Part shown: positions 1-8,354 of the stretch, piece by piece
How the letters are laid out: each line of letters starts with the position of its first letter
How positions within the stretch are numbered: position 1 is the stretch's first letter
Origin: Chloroflexota bacterium
GTDB taxonomy: Bacteria; Chloroflexota; Anaerolineae; Anaerolineales; Anaerolineaceae
Direction of reading: 5' to 3'
Assembly: GCA_004347695.1 (NCBI GenBank)
Contig: SLTK01000007.1
Location: forward strand, 970,823-1,034,822
Length of the DNA: 64,000 nt
Made by a program: the position numbers and the translations under genes
Notes under the pieces: generated by a model
What the model saw: only the letters and a program-made list of their open reading frames with translations
Told to the model about the DNA's origin: nothing
Databases searched by the model: none

Positions 1-2
1 TG

Positions 3-1070
3 CAACGCTGCTTCGATGCACTCAACGAGGTGGATTCTGCCTCTCTGCCCGAAGCGCAAAACCGGAATGAAACTGCTTTGCATCGCAACGTCGGACTGGT
101 GATCGAGACTCGCCCGGACGAAATTACACCTAAAGAGCTGGCCTGGCTGCGCTACCTGGGCGTCACCAAAGTGCAGATGGGTGCGCAGTCGTTGGATGAT
201 CACATCCTGGAGCTTAACCAGCGCGGGCATACTACCGCCGGGACCTTGCAGGCTACTGCGCTGCTGCGCGCTGGCGGGTTTAAAGTGGTGCTGCACTGGA
301 TGCCCAATTTGTTGGGCGCCACGCCTGAATCCGACCGGCAGGATTTCTTTAAGCTGTGGCAGGGTTACTGCCCCGACGAAATCAAAATCTACCCCTGCCA
401 GTTGCTGGAAAATGCCGATCTGTATGCTTACTGGCAGCGAGGTGAGTACCACCCCTATACCACTGAAGAACTGGTACAACTGATTGCGGATGTCAAGCTG
501 TCGATTCCGGCCTACTGCCGCGTCAACCGCGTTATCCGCGACATCCCGTCCACTCATGTGGTAGAAGGCAACCGCCGTACCAGCCTGCGCCAGGATGCAC
601 TGGCTGAGTTGGCTGCCCGTGGGCAATCCTGCGGCTGCATTCGCTGCCGCGAGGTGCGCGGGGAAAAGGTCGATATCGAGACGCTGCGGCTGGACGACCT
701 GGTCTATCCGGCAGCCTGCGCCGAGGAGCACTTTCTGCATTACCGGACGCCCGAAGGACGCATTGCCGGGTACCTGCGGCTTTCACTGCCGCAAGCCGGC
801 GCCCCGGAAGTGGGACTGCCTGACCTGACCGGTGCTGCCTTGATCCGCGAGGTGCACGTCTACGGACAGTCGCTGCCGGTTGGCGGCGGGCAAGACGGCG
901 CTGCCCAGCATGTGGGCCTGGGTACCCGCCTGCTGGAAAAAGCCGAGCACATCGCTCGTGAGCACGGATTTGAACGCATGGCGGTCATTGCCGCCATTGG
1001 CACCCGCCGCTATTACCGGGCGCGCGGCTTTGAATCCGGCGAGCTGTATTTGGTAAAGGCAGTCACTTAA
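3..1070 (+). CDS. elp3: Elp3-family tRNA uridine(34) acetyltransferase, 5'-truncated by window edge
   Basis: The reading frame is open from the first bases, so the start lies outside the window. The visible protein is the second half of the radical SAM domain (ETRPDE, VQMGAQS, HWMPNLLGATPESD, RVNRVIRDIPS), a Cys-rich turn CGCIRC, then a C-terminal GNAT domain with the acetyl-CoA segment GLGTRLLEKAEHIA and the ending RRYYRARGFE. Family knowledge: Elp3 adds a carboxymethyl-type group to U34 of certain tRNAs using acetyl-CoA and SAM; bacterial Elp3 is known from Chloroflexota. The FeS-binding CxxxCxxC segment would be upstream and cannot be checked. It reads toward the HepT/MntA pair on the other strand, with only about 35 bp between the two stop codons. 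The domain order makes the assignment firm. Confidence 0.93.
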   Translation, partial: QRCFDALNEVDSASLPEAQNRNETALHRNVGLVIETRPDEITPKELAWLRYLGVTKVQMGAQSLDDHILELNQRGHTTAGTLQATALLRAGGFKVVLHWMPNLLGATPESDRQDFFKLWQGYCPDEIKIYPCQLLENADLYAYWQRGEYHPYTTEELVQLIADVKLSIPAYCRVNRVIRDIPSTHVVEGNRRTSLRQDALAELAARGQSCGCIRCREVRGEKVDIETLRLDDLVYPAACAEEHFLHYRTPEGRIAGYLRLSLPQAGAPEVGLPDLTGAALIREVHVYGQSLPVGGGQDGAAQHVGLGTRLLEKAEHIAREHGFERMAVIAAIGTRRYYRARGFESGELYLVKAVT

Positions 1071-1106
1071 CTCCGTGCATTGCTCGTGCTCTTTAATCTG
1101 GATTTT

Positions 1107-1457
1107 TCAATATTCCAATAACTTCATTAATTCTTGGGAAAGCAAGGGTAAATCATGGGTTACGGTCCGCCATATTATCGGCAAACTTACGCCGAAATAC
1201 TCATGCACCATGATATTTCGCATTCCACGCATTTCTAACCAGCCCATGTCAGGATAACGATCCTGAATGGCTTTGGGAATATACCCTGCCGCTTCCCCAA
1301 TAACTTCCAAATTGCGAATGACCGCATCCACGGTTTTGGCATCGTCTGTAAACTGGCCGTACGTCATACCAGCGGTATATGCTTGAATTTTCTCGATACA
1401 GGTTAGGATATCGGTGATACGTAGTTTCCAGTCGCGGCCGGTGGTTTTAGCGGGCAT
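1107..1457 (-). CDS. hepT: HepT-like ribonuclease toxin (DUF86)
   Basis: A 116-residue all-helical protein carrying the HEPN RNase signature Rx4HxY (Arg80, His85, Tyr87 in RNIMVHEY). Family knowledge: HepT is an RNase silenced when the partner MntA adds AMP groups to its active-site tyrosine. I chose the ATG at 1457, which overlaps the end of mntA by 11 nt. A longer reading from 1505 would sit well inside mntA and adds a non-conserved N-terminus. Gene order (antitoxin first, toxin second, overlapping) is typical of the pair. All active-site residues are present, so the toxin looks intact. Confidence 0.88.
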   Translation of the reverse strand: MPAKTTGRDWKLRITDILTCIEKIQAYTAGMTYGQFTDDAKTVDAVIRNLEVIGEAAGYIPKAIQDRYPDMGWLEMRGMRNIMVHEYFGVSLPIIWRTVTHDLPLLSQELMKLLEY

Positions 1458-1737
1458 AGATGGCTTCCTTGAGAATTCGTTCGCGCAAAGCTGGATGGAG
1501 CGCATCCGGCGTGACTAAATCAACCCGGCGCCCAATCCATTCCTCGAGCAAAAGTTTTAGCCGCACAAATTCGAACAAACCAACCGCACGGTCGAATTCA
1601 ACCAGAATGTCAACATCGCTGGTTTTACTGGAATCTCCGCGCGCCACAGAGCCGAAAACGGCCAAATTTTTGACCCCGCGCTCAAGTAAATCAGCCTGGT
1701 GGGATTTGAAAATCTCAAAAACGTCTTCCCGCTTCAT
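1447..1737 (-). CDS. mntA: MntA-like minimal nucleotidyltransferase antitoxin
   Basis: A 96-residue protein with the nucleotidyltransferase motif GSx10DxD (Gly29, Ser30, Asp41, Asp43 in the stretch from FGSVARGD to DVDILVEF) and a third candidate acidic residue, Asp73 in RRVDLVT. In this family the protein AMPylates the HepT toxin and so blocks its RNase activity. It is transcribed first, and its stop codon lies inside the start region of hepT, which suggests translational coupling. The catalytic residues are all visible, so this should be an active AMPylator and not just a binding antitoxin. Confidence 0.88.
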   Translation of the reverse strand: MKREDVFEIFKSHQADLLERGVKNLAVFGSVARGDSSKTSDVDILVEFDRAVGLFEFVRLKLLLEEWIGRRVDLVTPDALHPALRERILKEAIYAR

Positions 1738-1813
1738 AGCACACTGTTCCTGCGCTTAGTATAGCTGAATTCTTGCTTTGATAACGCGCTGAACCGCGGA
1801 ATTTTTATCCACT

Positions 1814-2491
1814 TTAATTTCGTGGCACGTGAAACGTGGCACTTGACACGAATTGCCTTATGGGCGCAAAACTAAACCGGTGCAGCTTGCAAGGTCCGAT
1901 CTCATCCAACCCGGCGCGGTGGGCAGCGGTGCCATAGCCCTTGTTACGGGCAAAGCAATACCCCGGGTAAGTCTCCTCAAGTTCCAGCATGACCGCGTCC
2001 CGCGCAGTCTTTGCCAGTACGCTGGCGGCTGCGATACTCAATGAGCGCGCATCCCCTTTGATCAAAATTTGTTGCGGGATGTTCAAACCCGGCAGGTACA
2101 CTGCATCTACCAGCAGGCGTTGCACCTCACAACCGCAGGCAGAAAGCGCCCGTTCCATTGCCAGCCGCGTCGCCGGCACAATCCCAACTTCATCCACCTC
2201 ATGTGCTTCGGCAAATCCGACCCCCCAGGCTAATGCCGCGGCCTGAATCCGGCCAACCCAGGCAGCTCGTTGGTGGCCTGTCATTTGTTTGGAATCGCGT
2301 ACACCGTGAAGCTTTTCCAGCAGTCCGACATCCGGTGGAAGCACAACCGCCGCAGCGGAGACGGGTCCTGCCCATGCGCCGCGTCCGGCTTCGTCCAGCC
2401 CGGCAACCGTCTGGATACCGCTCGACCACAATGGCGTTTCAAAACGCAGGTCGGGGTACTTTGGCACCTCAACTTTTGGCTGGCGCCGCAT
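1814..2491 (-). CDS. rnhB: Ribonuclease HII
   Basis: Cleaves RNA in RNA-DNA hybrids, including single ribonucleotides in DNA. From the ATG at 2491 the protein is 225 residues. Motifs: GLDEAGRGAWAGPV (Asp33, Glu34), a conserved DSK at 66-68, Asp129 in LLVDAVYL and Asp147 in KGDARSLSIAAASVLAK, which together are the four acidic metal ligands of RNase HII, followed by the usual GYGT segment. A start at 2512 is possible but would add seven residues with no conservation. The gene overlaps the end of the upstream glycosyltransferase by 23 nt, so the two are probably co-transcribed. Confidence 0.94.
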   Translation of the reverse strand: MRRQPKVEVPKYPDLRFETPLWSSGIQTVAGLDEAGRGAWAGPVSAAAVVLPPDVGLLEKLHGVRDSKQMTGHQRAAWVGRIQAAALAWGVGFAEAHEVDEVGIVPATRLAMERALSACGCEVQRLLVDAVYLPGLNIPQQILIKGDARSLSIAAASVLAKTARDAVMLELEETYPGYCFARNKGYGTAAHRAGLDEIGPCKLHRFSFAPIRQFVSSATFHVPRN

Positions 2492-3209
2492 CGTACACTC
2501 CGCGCCGGGCATTGCGCCGGATCTGAATCAGGTCAGTGACCATGTTCCAGGCATCCTGCCACATGCGCACTTTGGAATCGGCATTGTAATACCACGGCAC
2601 ACCGACTTCCGTGATTGTATAACCATGTAACCGGGCGATATACAACACCTCAACATCGAACGTCCAACCAAAGATGGTCTGGCGTTGGAATACATCCTCG
2701 GCGATATCATCGCGAAATAGTTTGAAACCGCACTGGGTATCTTGCAAACCCGGCAGGGCAATCCAGCGCACCAGTGTATTGAACACCCGCCCGGAAAGAT
2801 GCCGGATTTCCGGCTCGCCGTAGCGCACCGATCCGGCCACTTCGCGTGACGCAATTACAACCTGCGGATCGGGTAATTGTGGGGGCAGGAAGCGGTTGAT
2901 CTCCTCGATCGGCATTGACAGGTCAGCGTCGCCGAAGAAACGGTATTTTCCGCGGGCCGCCAGCATGCCAGCCCGCACCGCCCGCCCCTTACCGCGTTGT
3001 TCTTCGTGCAGCACCCGTACGACCGGATTGCTGCCGGCAAAATCCTGCGCAATTTGCAGGGTACGGTCACTACTGCCGCTGTCGACAACCAAAACTTCGC
3101 TCAAGTAGTTTTGTTGATTTAAAAAGACCCGGATCGTCTCCAGGGTGGCAGGCAGGCGTTTTTCTTCGTTTAACGCGGGGATGATGATGGAGAGCAGCGG
3201 GAAGGTCAA
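2469..3209 (-). CDS. Glycosyltransferase family 2, dolichyl-phosphate-glucosyltransferase-like
   Basis: A 246-residue GT-A enzyme of the type that moves a sugar from a nucleotide donor onto a polyprenyl phosphate. Visible: SIIIPALNEEKRL at the N-terminus, VVDSGSSDRT, GKGRAVRAGMLAA and the metal-binding DAD (Asp94, Asp96), then TQCGFKLFRDD and FDVEVLYIARLHGY, a pattern close to Alg5/DPG synthases. There is no C-terminal membrane segment, so it would act at the cytoplasmic membrane face as a peripheral protein. It precedes rnhB with overlap. Exact sugar and acceptor cannot be read from the sequence. Confidence 0.85.
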   Translation of the reverse strand: MTFPLLSIIIPALNEEKRLPATLETIRVFLNQQNYLSEVLVVDSGSSDRTLQIAQDFAGSNPVVRVLHEEQRGKGRAVRAGMLAARGKYRFFGDADLSMPIEEINRFLPPQLPDPQVVIASREVAGSVRYGEPEIRHLSGRVFNTLVRWIALPGLQDTQCGFKLFRDDIAEDVFQRQTIFGWTFDVEVLYIARLHGYTITEVGVPWYYNADSKVRMWQDAWNMVTDLIQIRRNARRGVYDAAPAKS

Positions 3210-3258
3210 GGGAAGACCATATTGTTGCGAAAAGGTTGATCGCCGTGAAGATCGCAGA

Positions 3259-3603
3259 TCAGAATAGAGGCGCTTCCTTGATCTCGACCTTGCCGTCGGG
3301 ACTGTTGACGGTAACGAGTTTTTCTTTTCCGCCGTTTCCGGTCAAATGCACCGGGGATATCAGGGAAAAAGTGCCGCCAAGATATGGCTGCCGTTCGCCG
3401 ACTATGAATTTCTCGCCTTTTTTAACGCGTTTGACCAGATCCTCGCGATTGATCAGCAGATGGTCAGACCAGGTTGGACCGCGTCGTTCGTAATACCGGG
3501 CGGTGTTGATTTCCCCGTCTGTGCCGCGGCGAACGGCCTCGATTACACCGTCGAATTTCTTAAATTCATCTGATGCATTTTTTTTGCGCGAGAATAGTCC
3601 CAT
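3259..3603 (-). CDS. Small conserved-looking protein of unknown function
   Basis: I do not recognise a family. From the ATG at 3603 the product is 114 residues, charged, with no signal peptide or membrane segment. It starts MGLFSRKK, has a basic KRVKKGEKF stretch in the middle and ends in a probable beta-rich part (EKLVTVNSPDGKVEIKEAPLF). A longer reading frame runs upstream through tRNA-Pro, which cannot be coding, so the ATG at 3603 is preferred. It lies downstream of tRNA-Pro and its terminator, and upstream of the glycosyltransferase and rnhB. It may be the first gene of that group. Confidence 0.6.
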   Translation of the reverse strand: MGLFSRKKNASDEFKKFDGVIEAVRRGTDGEINTARYYERRGPTWSDHLLINREDLVKRVKKGEKFIVGERQPYLGGTFSLISPVHLTGNGGKEKLVTVNSPDGKVEIKEAPLF

Positions 3604-3634
3604 ATTAAATCCGCCGTTCTCGTGAAATTGCCTT

Positions 3635-3691
3635 AAAAAAATGGAAGCCCCCAACTGTTGCCCACTCCCGCCTGAACCGGGAGTCTTCCAT
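3635..3691 (-). terminator. Intrinsic terminator behind tRNA-Pro
   Basis: On the minus strand a stem ATGGAAG/CTTCCAT (3685-3691 with 3641-3647) encloses an inner perfect 7-bp hairpin (3664-3670 with 3678-3684) and is followed by a run of seven T residues (3635-3641). It sits 8 nt beyond the CCA end of tRNA-Pro. Confidence 0.75.
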
Positions 3692-3698
3692 AAATAAC

Positions 3699-3774
3699 TG
3701 GTCGGGGTGGGCGGACTTGAACCGCCGACCCCCGCGTCCCAAACGCGGTGCGCTGCCAACTGCGCTACACCCCG
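3699..3774 (-). tRNA. tRNA-Pro (anticodon UGG)
   Basis: A complete 76-nt cloverleaf on the minus strand: acceptor CGGGGTG/CACCCCG (3768-3774 with 3703-3709), anticodon stem CCGCG/CGCGG around loop TTTGGGA giving anticodon TGG, and T-arm GGCGGTTCAAGTCCGCC. The discriminator A and the CCA end (3699-3701) are encoded. Confidence 0.96.
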
Positions 3775-3783
3775 GCAGACCCG

Positions 3784-3813
3784 AGTATAATCTGAACAAT
3801 GGAGAGACGTCAA
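3784..3813 (-). promoter_or_regulatory. Promoter of tRNA-Pro
   Basis: On the minus strand TTGACG (3808-3813) and TATACT (3784-3789) are spaced by 18 bp, placing the start of transcription a few bases before the tRNA 5' end. The -35 box lies inside the first codons of the divergent esterase gene. On the + strand the same bases contain TATAAT (3786-3791) only 7 bp from the esterase ATG. Confidence 0.6.
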
Positions 3814-4731
3814 GCCAAATCAGGTGGGCGCTGGATGCTGGGGGTGTGCGCCTGTTTTTTGCTTTTAAGCGCGGCAGCCTGTAAGCCGTGGGTCGCGCTG
3901 CCCGCTGCTGGTGAAAGCTTGCCGCAGTCCAGCCCGACTGTTACTCTTGCCCCGCCGACCGTCACAGCCAGCCCGCTGCCTGCCAGCACCCCCACGGTCA
4001 CACCCGAGCCTGGCTGCACGGAGACTGCGGGAACGCTACAGGAGCTGACGATTGACTCGAAATTCGTTGGCAAGGCCGTACCGTTCATTTTGTATACCCC
4101 GCCCTGTTACACGCCGGAAAATGATTTTCGCTACCCGGTGCTGTATATCCTTCACGGGCAAAGTTATTCCCAGGATCAATGGGTGCGGCTCGGCATGCCG
4201 GCAACGGCTGATGGGTTGATTAGCGCCGGTGAACTCCCGCTGTTTCTGATTGTCATGCCGTACGAGGAGTACAACCTGGCCAATCCCTTCGAAAAGGGCT
4301 ATGAACAGGCGCTTGTGGAGGAATTAATCCCCTGGGTGGACGCCAATTACTTCACTTGCACGCAGCGCGCCTGCCGAACGATTGCCGGGCTTTCCCGCGG
4401 CGGTTCCTGGGCGCTCTATCTGGGGGTAACCCACTGGGAGTTGTTCGGCGCGATTGGCGCCCATTCCACCGCGCCATTCTTTGGCATGGATGGTTGGCTG
4501 TCGTATTACCTCGGGCAAATGGGTAAAGAGAATTTCCCGCGCCTGTTTGTGGATTTTGGCGAGAATGACTCGCTGCTGCCGTACATGACGGAATTCCAAA
4601 AGAAACTCGACGGCTATAAGTTGAACTATGACTTCCACCTGTATCCCGGCAATCACACTGAGAAGTACTGGTCAGCGCACGTGGAGGAATACTTGCGCTG
4701 GTATTGGACATCGTGGAACCCGGCGGATTAA
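3799..4731 (+). CDS. Secreted lipoprotein esterase, esterase-D/Fes-like alpha/beta hydrolase
   Basis: A 310-residue hydrolase, likely anchored to the outer face of the membrane. Basic N-region, hydrophobic stretch 13-27 and lipobox SAAAC (lipidated Cys28), then a Pro/Thr/Ser-rich linker (about 36-72). The putative-esterase domain follows: YPVLYILHGQ (oxyanion region), nucleophile elbow GLSRGG with Ser199, Asp257 in FGENDS and His286 in GNHTEKY, so the catalytic triad is complete. Substrate unknown; relatives include siderophore and carbohydrate esterases. The ATG is only 24 bp from the divergent tRNA-Pro 5' end. A TATAAT 7 bp before the ATG would give a nearly leaderless mRNA. Confidence 0.85.
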   Translation: MERRQAKSGGRWMLGVCACFLLLSAAACKPWVALPAAGESLPQSSPTVTLAPPTVTASPLPASTPTVTPEPGCTETAGTLQELTIDSKFVGKAVPFILYTPPCYTPENDFRYPVLYILHGQSYSQDQWVRLGMPATADGLISAGELPLFLIVMPYEEYNLANPFEKGYEQALVEELIPWVDANYFTCTQRACRTIAGLSRGGSWALYLGVTHWELFGAIGAHSTAPFFGMDGWLSYYLGQMGKENFPRLFVDFGENDSLLPYMTEFQKKLDGYKLNYDFHLYPGNHTEKYWSAHVEEYLRWYWTSWNPAD

Positions 4732-4778
4732 CTGAGGCGTCGTGCACTGGCGCGGAACGAACAAGAGGAGCACGTCCT

Positions 4779-5312
4779 CTACAGATCAATCCAATAACGC
4801 CTTACGAGCTTATCGCCGTCCTCGGGAACGATTTTATTGATCAGCCTGCCGCCATTTTTCTCGATCACCCGTGCTGAAGCGTAATTATCATCGTCACAGG
4901 TGACCAGCACTCCCGGCAACCCCAGGCCGCACGCTTCTCCCATGGTCAATGCCAGCAGCCGGGTGGCATATCCCTTGCCGCGTTGCGATGGGCGCACATC
5001 ATATCCAATGTGTCCCCCTTCCTGTTCCAGCCGCGACGTCAACGTATGGCGCAACCGGCTCGACCCGATAATATAGCTCCCGCCGCGCACCAGGTAATAA
5101 ACTGACTGCGGTACGCGCCCATCTGGCAGTTCTATGCCGCGTGAGTCAGCTTCCTGCCTGAGCAGCAGCGCAGCGTATTCCTCCCGGGTCATTTCAGGGG
5201 TGATAAATGCGTAGCGCGGCTCGCCGGCAGCGCTAAATTCGGCTGCATATTCGATCAAGGCATGCTGCATATCAGGGCGCAACACGGTTAAGGTCGGGTT
5301 GTTGTTGTCCAT
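4779..5312 (-). CDS. GNAT family N-acetyltransferase
   Basis: From the ATG at 5312 a 177-residue acetyltransferase. The core is typical: GSSRLRHTL strand, GHIGYDVRPSQRGKGYATRLLALTMGEA (acetyl-CoA pyrophosphate loop RGKGYA), then VLVTCDDDNYASARVIEKNGG with the conserved Asn and the end of the fold. This resembles the RimJ/RimL-like or YjaB-type GNATs found as stand-alone genes. The frame is open further upstream to 5564, but that stretch covers the divergent promoter and has no GNAT features. The substrate cannot be deduced. Convergent with the esterase. Confidence 0.85.
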   Translation of the reverse strand: MDNNNPTLTVLRPDMQHALIEYAAEFSAAGEPRYAFITPEMTREEYAALLLRQEADSRGIELPDGRVPQSVYYLVRGGSYIIGSSRLRHTLTSRLEQEGGHIGYDVRPSQRGKGYATRLLALTMGEACGLGLPGVLVTCDDDNYASARVIEKNGGRLINKIVPEDGDKLVRRYWIDL

Positions 5313-5425
5313 AGTGAATGGTTCAATCTCATATTTCCAATTGGATGGCAAAAAATGCTTATTACGGGTCGTGGGGGTAATTGTATCAGGGGCTCCCCGG
5401 CCGCAACATGGACTGTTTAGTCCTC

Positions 5426-5434
5426 TGATATAAT
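5426..5434 (+). promoter_or_regulatory. Extended -10 promoter of the membrane protein gene
   Basis: TGATATAAT (5426-5434) is a perfect extended -10 box with no good -35 at the usual distance. It places the transcript start near 5441, about 22 nt before the ATG at 5463, and argues against the alternative ATG at 5433. Confidence 0.5.
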
Positions 5435-5462
5435 GCCAGAAGTCCCCTCTTCCGCTATCCGT

Positions 5463-7340
5463 ATGACTTTTACCTTCGCTCAAACTGCAACTTACAGCCT
5501 TGCGGCGCTGCTCATCCTGCTCCTGCCAGGCGCCGCCCTCCTGGTGTGGTTGCCGGGGCGGCATGGCTTTCTGTCGCGACTGGCCGATAGTGTCGGTCTT
5601 TCCGTTGCGTTGACCGCCATCACAGCCCTTATTGGCTTTCTGGTTGAATTGCGCTTCACCCGCCAGCTACTGACCGGACTGTATGGTTTTTGCGCTCTGG
5701 TTCTGCTGGCGGGTTTTGTCTGGCGGACGATCCGGTCGGGCGAGCGTCTTTCCATTAGCTGGAAAGGTGCGCTGGTTGGCGTTCTGGGTCTGGCCGGTCT
5801 GGCCGGCCAGACCGCCTGGCGTTTGTACCAGGCGCGCGAACTGCTGCTGCCTGCCTGGGTGGATTCAGTCCATCATACGCTGATCGTACGTGTGATCATG
5901 GAAAATGGCGGGCTGCCCGCCACCCTCGACCCTTATCTGCCGGCCGAATTTAGTTATCATTACGGCTTTCACGTACTGGCGGCGCTGTTCGCCAGCCTCA
6001 CCCGCGTCGAACCGGTGGTTGCGCTGCTCTGGTTTGGCCAGGTTCTGAATGCCCTGATCGCCCTGTCGGTTTACCGGCTGGCAATGGAAGTCTGGAACGA
6101 TTGGCGCCGGGCAGTTTTGGCGGCGCTGCTGGTCGGGTTTGGCCTGCACATGCCGGCTTATTATCTGACCTGGGGTCGTTACACGCTCCTTACCGGATTG
6201 CTACTCTTGCCGCTGGCAATGGCAGCATTATTGCGTGTCTTACGCCAGCCCGTTGACCGTGCGTCCGTGCTCGTTGCGGTGCTTTTGACTACCGGCGTCG
6301 CGCTTTCACACTACACCGCTCTGCTGTTGTTGGGTTTCTTCACCATTATTTTGCTGGCAGGGCATTTGCTGCAATCCCGTTTACCGGATGAAAGCGAGGT
6401 CCAGCCCCGGCGTTGGCTGGCTGCCTGGCCGGTCGCGTTGTCTGCGTTGGGCGGTGTGCTGATCGCTGTTCCCTGGCTGGTGCGCGTCTGGCAGCAGTCG
6501 AGCTCTCAGGCAGCCCTCTCTTTCGTCTCGCCACTGAGTTCCAGCCAGAGTGAGTATTGGGATTACATTCTTTATTTGCTTGGTCCGGCGCATAATGCTA
6601 CCTGGTTGGCAGTTGCCGGGTTGGGATTGGTCTGGGCGCTGCTGCGAAAACCTGCTCGCCTTTTGGCGGTGTGGGGGCTGCTGCTGGCATTCTTGACTTT
6701 GCCCTGGGGGCTGCGCCTCGCGCCGTTTCGACCCGATCACATGGCAATTGTGCTCTTTTTACCGGCCTCGCTTTTGGCAGCCGACCTGGTGTTCAATCTG
6801 GTCGAGCTGGCGGGCAGATTGCCCGGGATCTGGCTGAAGCGCGTGACCCTGGCTGCCGTCATTTTGGCTGCGCTGGCAGGTCTCGGCTGGGGCGGCTGGC
6901 AAACTCGCGACATTCTCAATCCCGGCACGGTTTTTGTTACCCGGGCAGACCTGGATGCACTGAATTGGGTGCGGGAAAACACGCCGCCGGAAGCGCGTTT
7001 TATGATCAACACCACCGGTTGGATGGAAAATATTTACCGTGGCGTGGACGGCGGATATTGGCTACTTTCCTATGCCGGCCGGCAAACCATTTTGCCGCCG
7101 GTGATGTATACTTATGCTGCAAGTCAATTTGTCGCTCAAACGGAAGAATGGGCGGAACAATCCAGCAAGCTGACAACCTGCGATGACGTATTTTGGAAGT
7201 TGGTGGACGAGTTCGGTGCCAGCTATCTTTATTTGCGGCTGGGGCAGGGCAGCTTGCAGCCTGACGCGCTGGTCAACTGCCCGCAGTTGGTCAACGTGTA
7301 TCGCCGGGGCGGCGTTTCGATCTACGAAATTGCGCGCTAA
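5463..7340 (+). CDS. Large polytopic membrane protein, DUF6541/GT-C-like
   Basis: A 625-residue integral membrane protein with about a dozen hydrophobic segments, beginning with TYSLAALLILLLPGAALLVWL. After the second pair comes an extracytoplasmic loop with WVDSVHHTLIVRVIMENGG and FSYHYGFHVLAALF, a pattern seen in GT-C-type glycosyltransferase-like proteins of archaea and Chloroflexota. The C-terminal about 140 residues are soluble (LDALNWVRENTPPEARFMINT onward, with YRGVDGGYWLLSYAGRQTILPP). Likely role: transfer or flipping of lipid-linked sugars at the cell surface. This is inferred from fold resemblance only. No glycosyltransferase partner is adjacent. Confidence 0.6.
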   Translation: MTFTFAQTATYSLAALLILLLPGAALLVWLPGRHGFLSRLADSVGLSVALTAITALIGFLVELRFTRQLLTGLYGFCALVLLAGFVWRTIRSGERLSISWKGALVGVLGLAGLAGQTAWRLYQARELLLPAWVDSVHHTLIVRVIMENGGLPATLDPYLPAEFSYHYGFHVLAALFASLTRVEPVVALLWFGQVLNALIALSVYRLAMEVWNDWRRAVLAALLVGFGLHMPAYYLTWGRYTLLTGLLLLPLAMAALLRVLRQPVDRASVLVAVLLTTGVALSHYTALLLLGFFTIILLAGHLLQSRLPDESEVQPRRWLAAWPVALSALGGVLIAVPWLVRVWQQSSSQAALSFVSPLSSSQSEYWDYILYLLGPAHNATWLAVAGLGLVWALLRKPARLLAVWGLLLAFLTLPWGLRLAPFRPDHMAIVLFLPASLLAADLVFNLVELAGRLPGIWLKRVTLAAVILAALAGLGWGGWQTRDILNPGTVFVTRADLDALNWVRENTPPEARFMINTTGWMENIYRGVDGGYWLLSYAGRQTILPPVMYTYAASQFVAQTEEWAEQSSKLTTCDDVFWKLVDEFGASYLYLRLGQGSLQPDALVNCPQLVNVYRRGGVSIYEIAR

Positions 7341-7447
7341 AGTGGACTGGACAAATCCGCCCTGTTTTGTGAAATTTACCACCAAAGGCGGGTTTGTGAT
7401 ATACTTGCCCAAATAAGACAATCCCTGTACACATTGAAAGGATGGCG

Positions 7448-7804
7448 ATGGCTCAGCAATACCTGCCTCTTTTAGTCATCTTTGCGGTCGGTACACTGAT
7501 CGCGTTGATCGCACTCGCGCTGGGAATGATCTTTGGTCCGCGCAGACCAACAGCACGGAAATCAGCCCCCTACGAATCTGGAATGGTCCCTTACGGCCCT
7601 GGTCGCCGGCGAATCTCAGTGCGTTACTACCTGATCGCTGTGCTCTTTATCCTCTTCGACATCGAAGTGGTATTTGTGGTTTCCTGGGCGGTTGTGCTGC
7701 GTAAACTCGGCATGTACGGGTTGATAGGAATGCTCGTCTTTCTGGTGGTCTTGGAAATAGCCCATTTATACGCTTGGAAGAAAGGAGCATTGGAATGGGA
7801 TTAG
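7448..7804 (+). CDS. nuoA: NADH-quinone oxidoreductase subunit A
   Basis: Small membrane subunit of complex I, 118 residues, three membrane helices ([22 protein letters not shown], the [19 protein letters not shown] helix with the conserved FDIE, and [20 protein letters not shown]). The loop [23 protein letters not shown] matches the mobile loop at the quinone site. Two ATGs are possible; the one at 7448 has a Shine-Dalgarno (AAAGG) 6 nt upstream, whereas 7442 would touch it. First gene of the fourteen-gene operon. The 100-bp region before it holds a weak TATACT at 7400-7405 without a clear -35. Confidence 0.95.
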   Translation: MAQQYLPLLVIFAVGTLIALIALALGMIFGPRRPTARKSAPYESGMVPYGPGRRRISVRYYLIAVLFILFDIEVVFVVSWAVVLRKLGMYGLIGMLVFLVVLEIAHLYAWKKGALEWD

Positions 7805-8277
7805 AAGAAAAGACCGGCAATATGGGCGTTGTTACTACAACGCTTGAAACAGTCGTTAACTGGTCGCGGACCAATTCGATGTGGCCTTTACTGTTTGGAC
7901 TGGCCTGCTGCGCGATCGAAATGATGGGCGCTCAAGCCAGCAATTACGACTTAAGTCGATTTGGTATGGAACTTAATCGCGCCAGCCCGCGTCAGTCAGA
8001 CTTGATGATCGTGGCTGGCCGCGTTTCGCGCAAAATGGCTCCGGTTCTGCGTCAGTTGTACGACCAGATGCCTGACCCCAAATGGGTGTTGGCAATGGGT
8101 GATTGCGCTTCGTGCGGCGGCGTATTCAATAATTACGCCATTGTTCAAGGCGTGGATGAGGTTGTGCCGGTGGACGTTTATGTTTCAGGCTGTCCGCCGC
8201 GTCCCGAGGGTCTGATTCACGGCATTTTGACCCTGCACGAAAAAGTAAAAAAGGAAAAAATTACCCACTGGGCATGA
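7795..8277 (+). CDS. nuoB: NADH-quinone oxidoreductase subunit B (N2 cluster)
   Basis: 160-residue peripheral-arm subunit that binds the terminal 4Fe-4S cluster N2 and passes electrons to quinone. The four ligands are visible: tandem Cys in [18 protein letters not shown], and SGCPPRPEG. The ATG at 7795 overlaps the end of nuoA by 10 nt and is preceded by AGAAAGGAG. The reading from 7774 lies inside nuoA and is not conserved. A 7-bp hairpin (8296-8302 with 8311-8317) lies in the 77-bp gap to nuoC without a T-run; it may mark an mRNA-processing site. Confidence 0.97.
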   Translation: MGLEEKTGNMGVVTTTLETVVNWSRTNSMWPLLFGLACCAIEMMGAQASNYDLSRFGMELNRASPRQSDLMIVAGRVSRKMAPVLRQLYDQMPDPKWVLAMGDCASCGGVFNNYAIVQGVDEVVPVDVYVSGCPPRPEGLIHGILTLHEKVKKEKITHWA

Positions 8278-8354
8278 TTTAATGCCCTGCCAAATCCTGG
8301 CGATAAAAGGCGCCAGGCATCGCTATGATTAAATGACAGGATGGGCTGAAGCCA

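Noticed and set aside
3604-3813. N-terminal extension of the small protein at 3259-3603
   Set aside because: It would translate the antisense of a tRNA-Pro gene and its terminator.
5433-5462. Earlier ATG of the membrane protein gene
   Set aside because: It overlaps the -10 box and would precede the likely transcript start.
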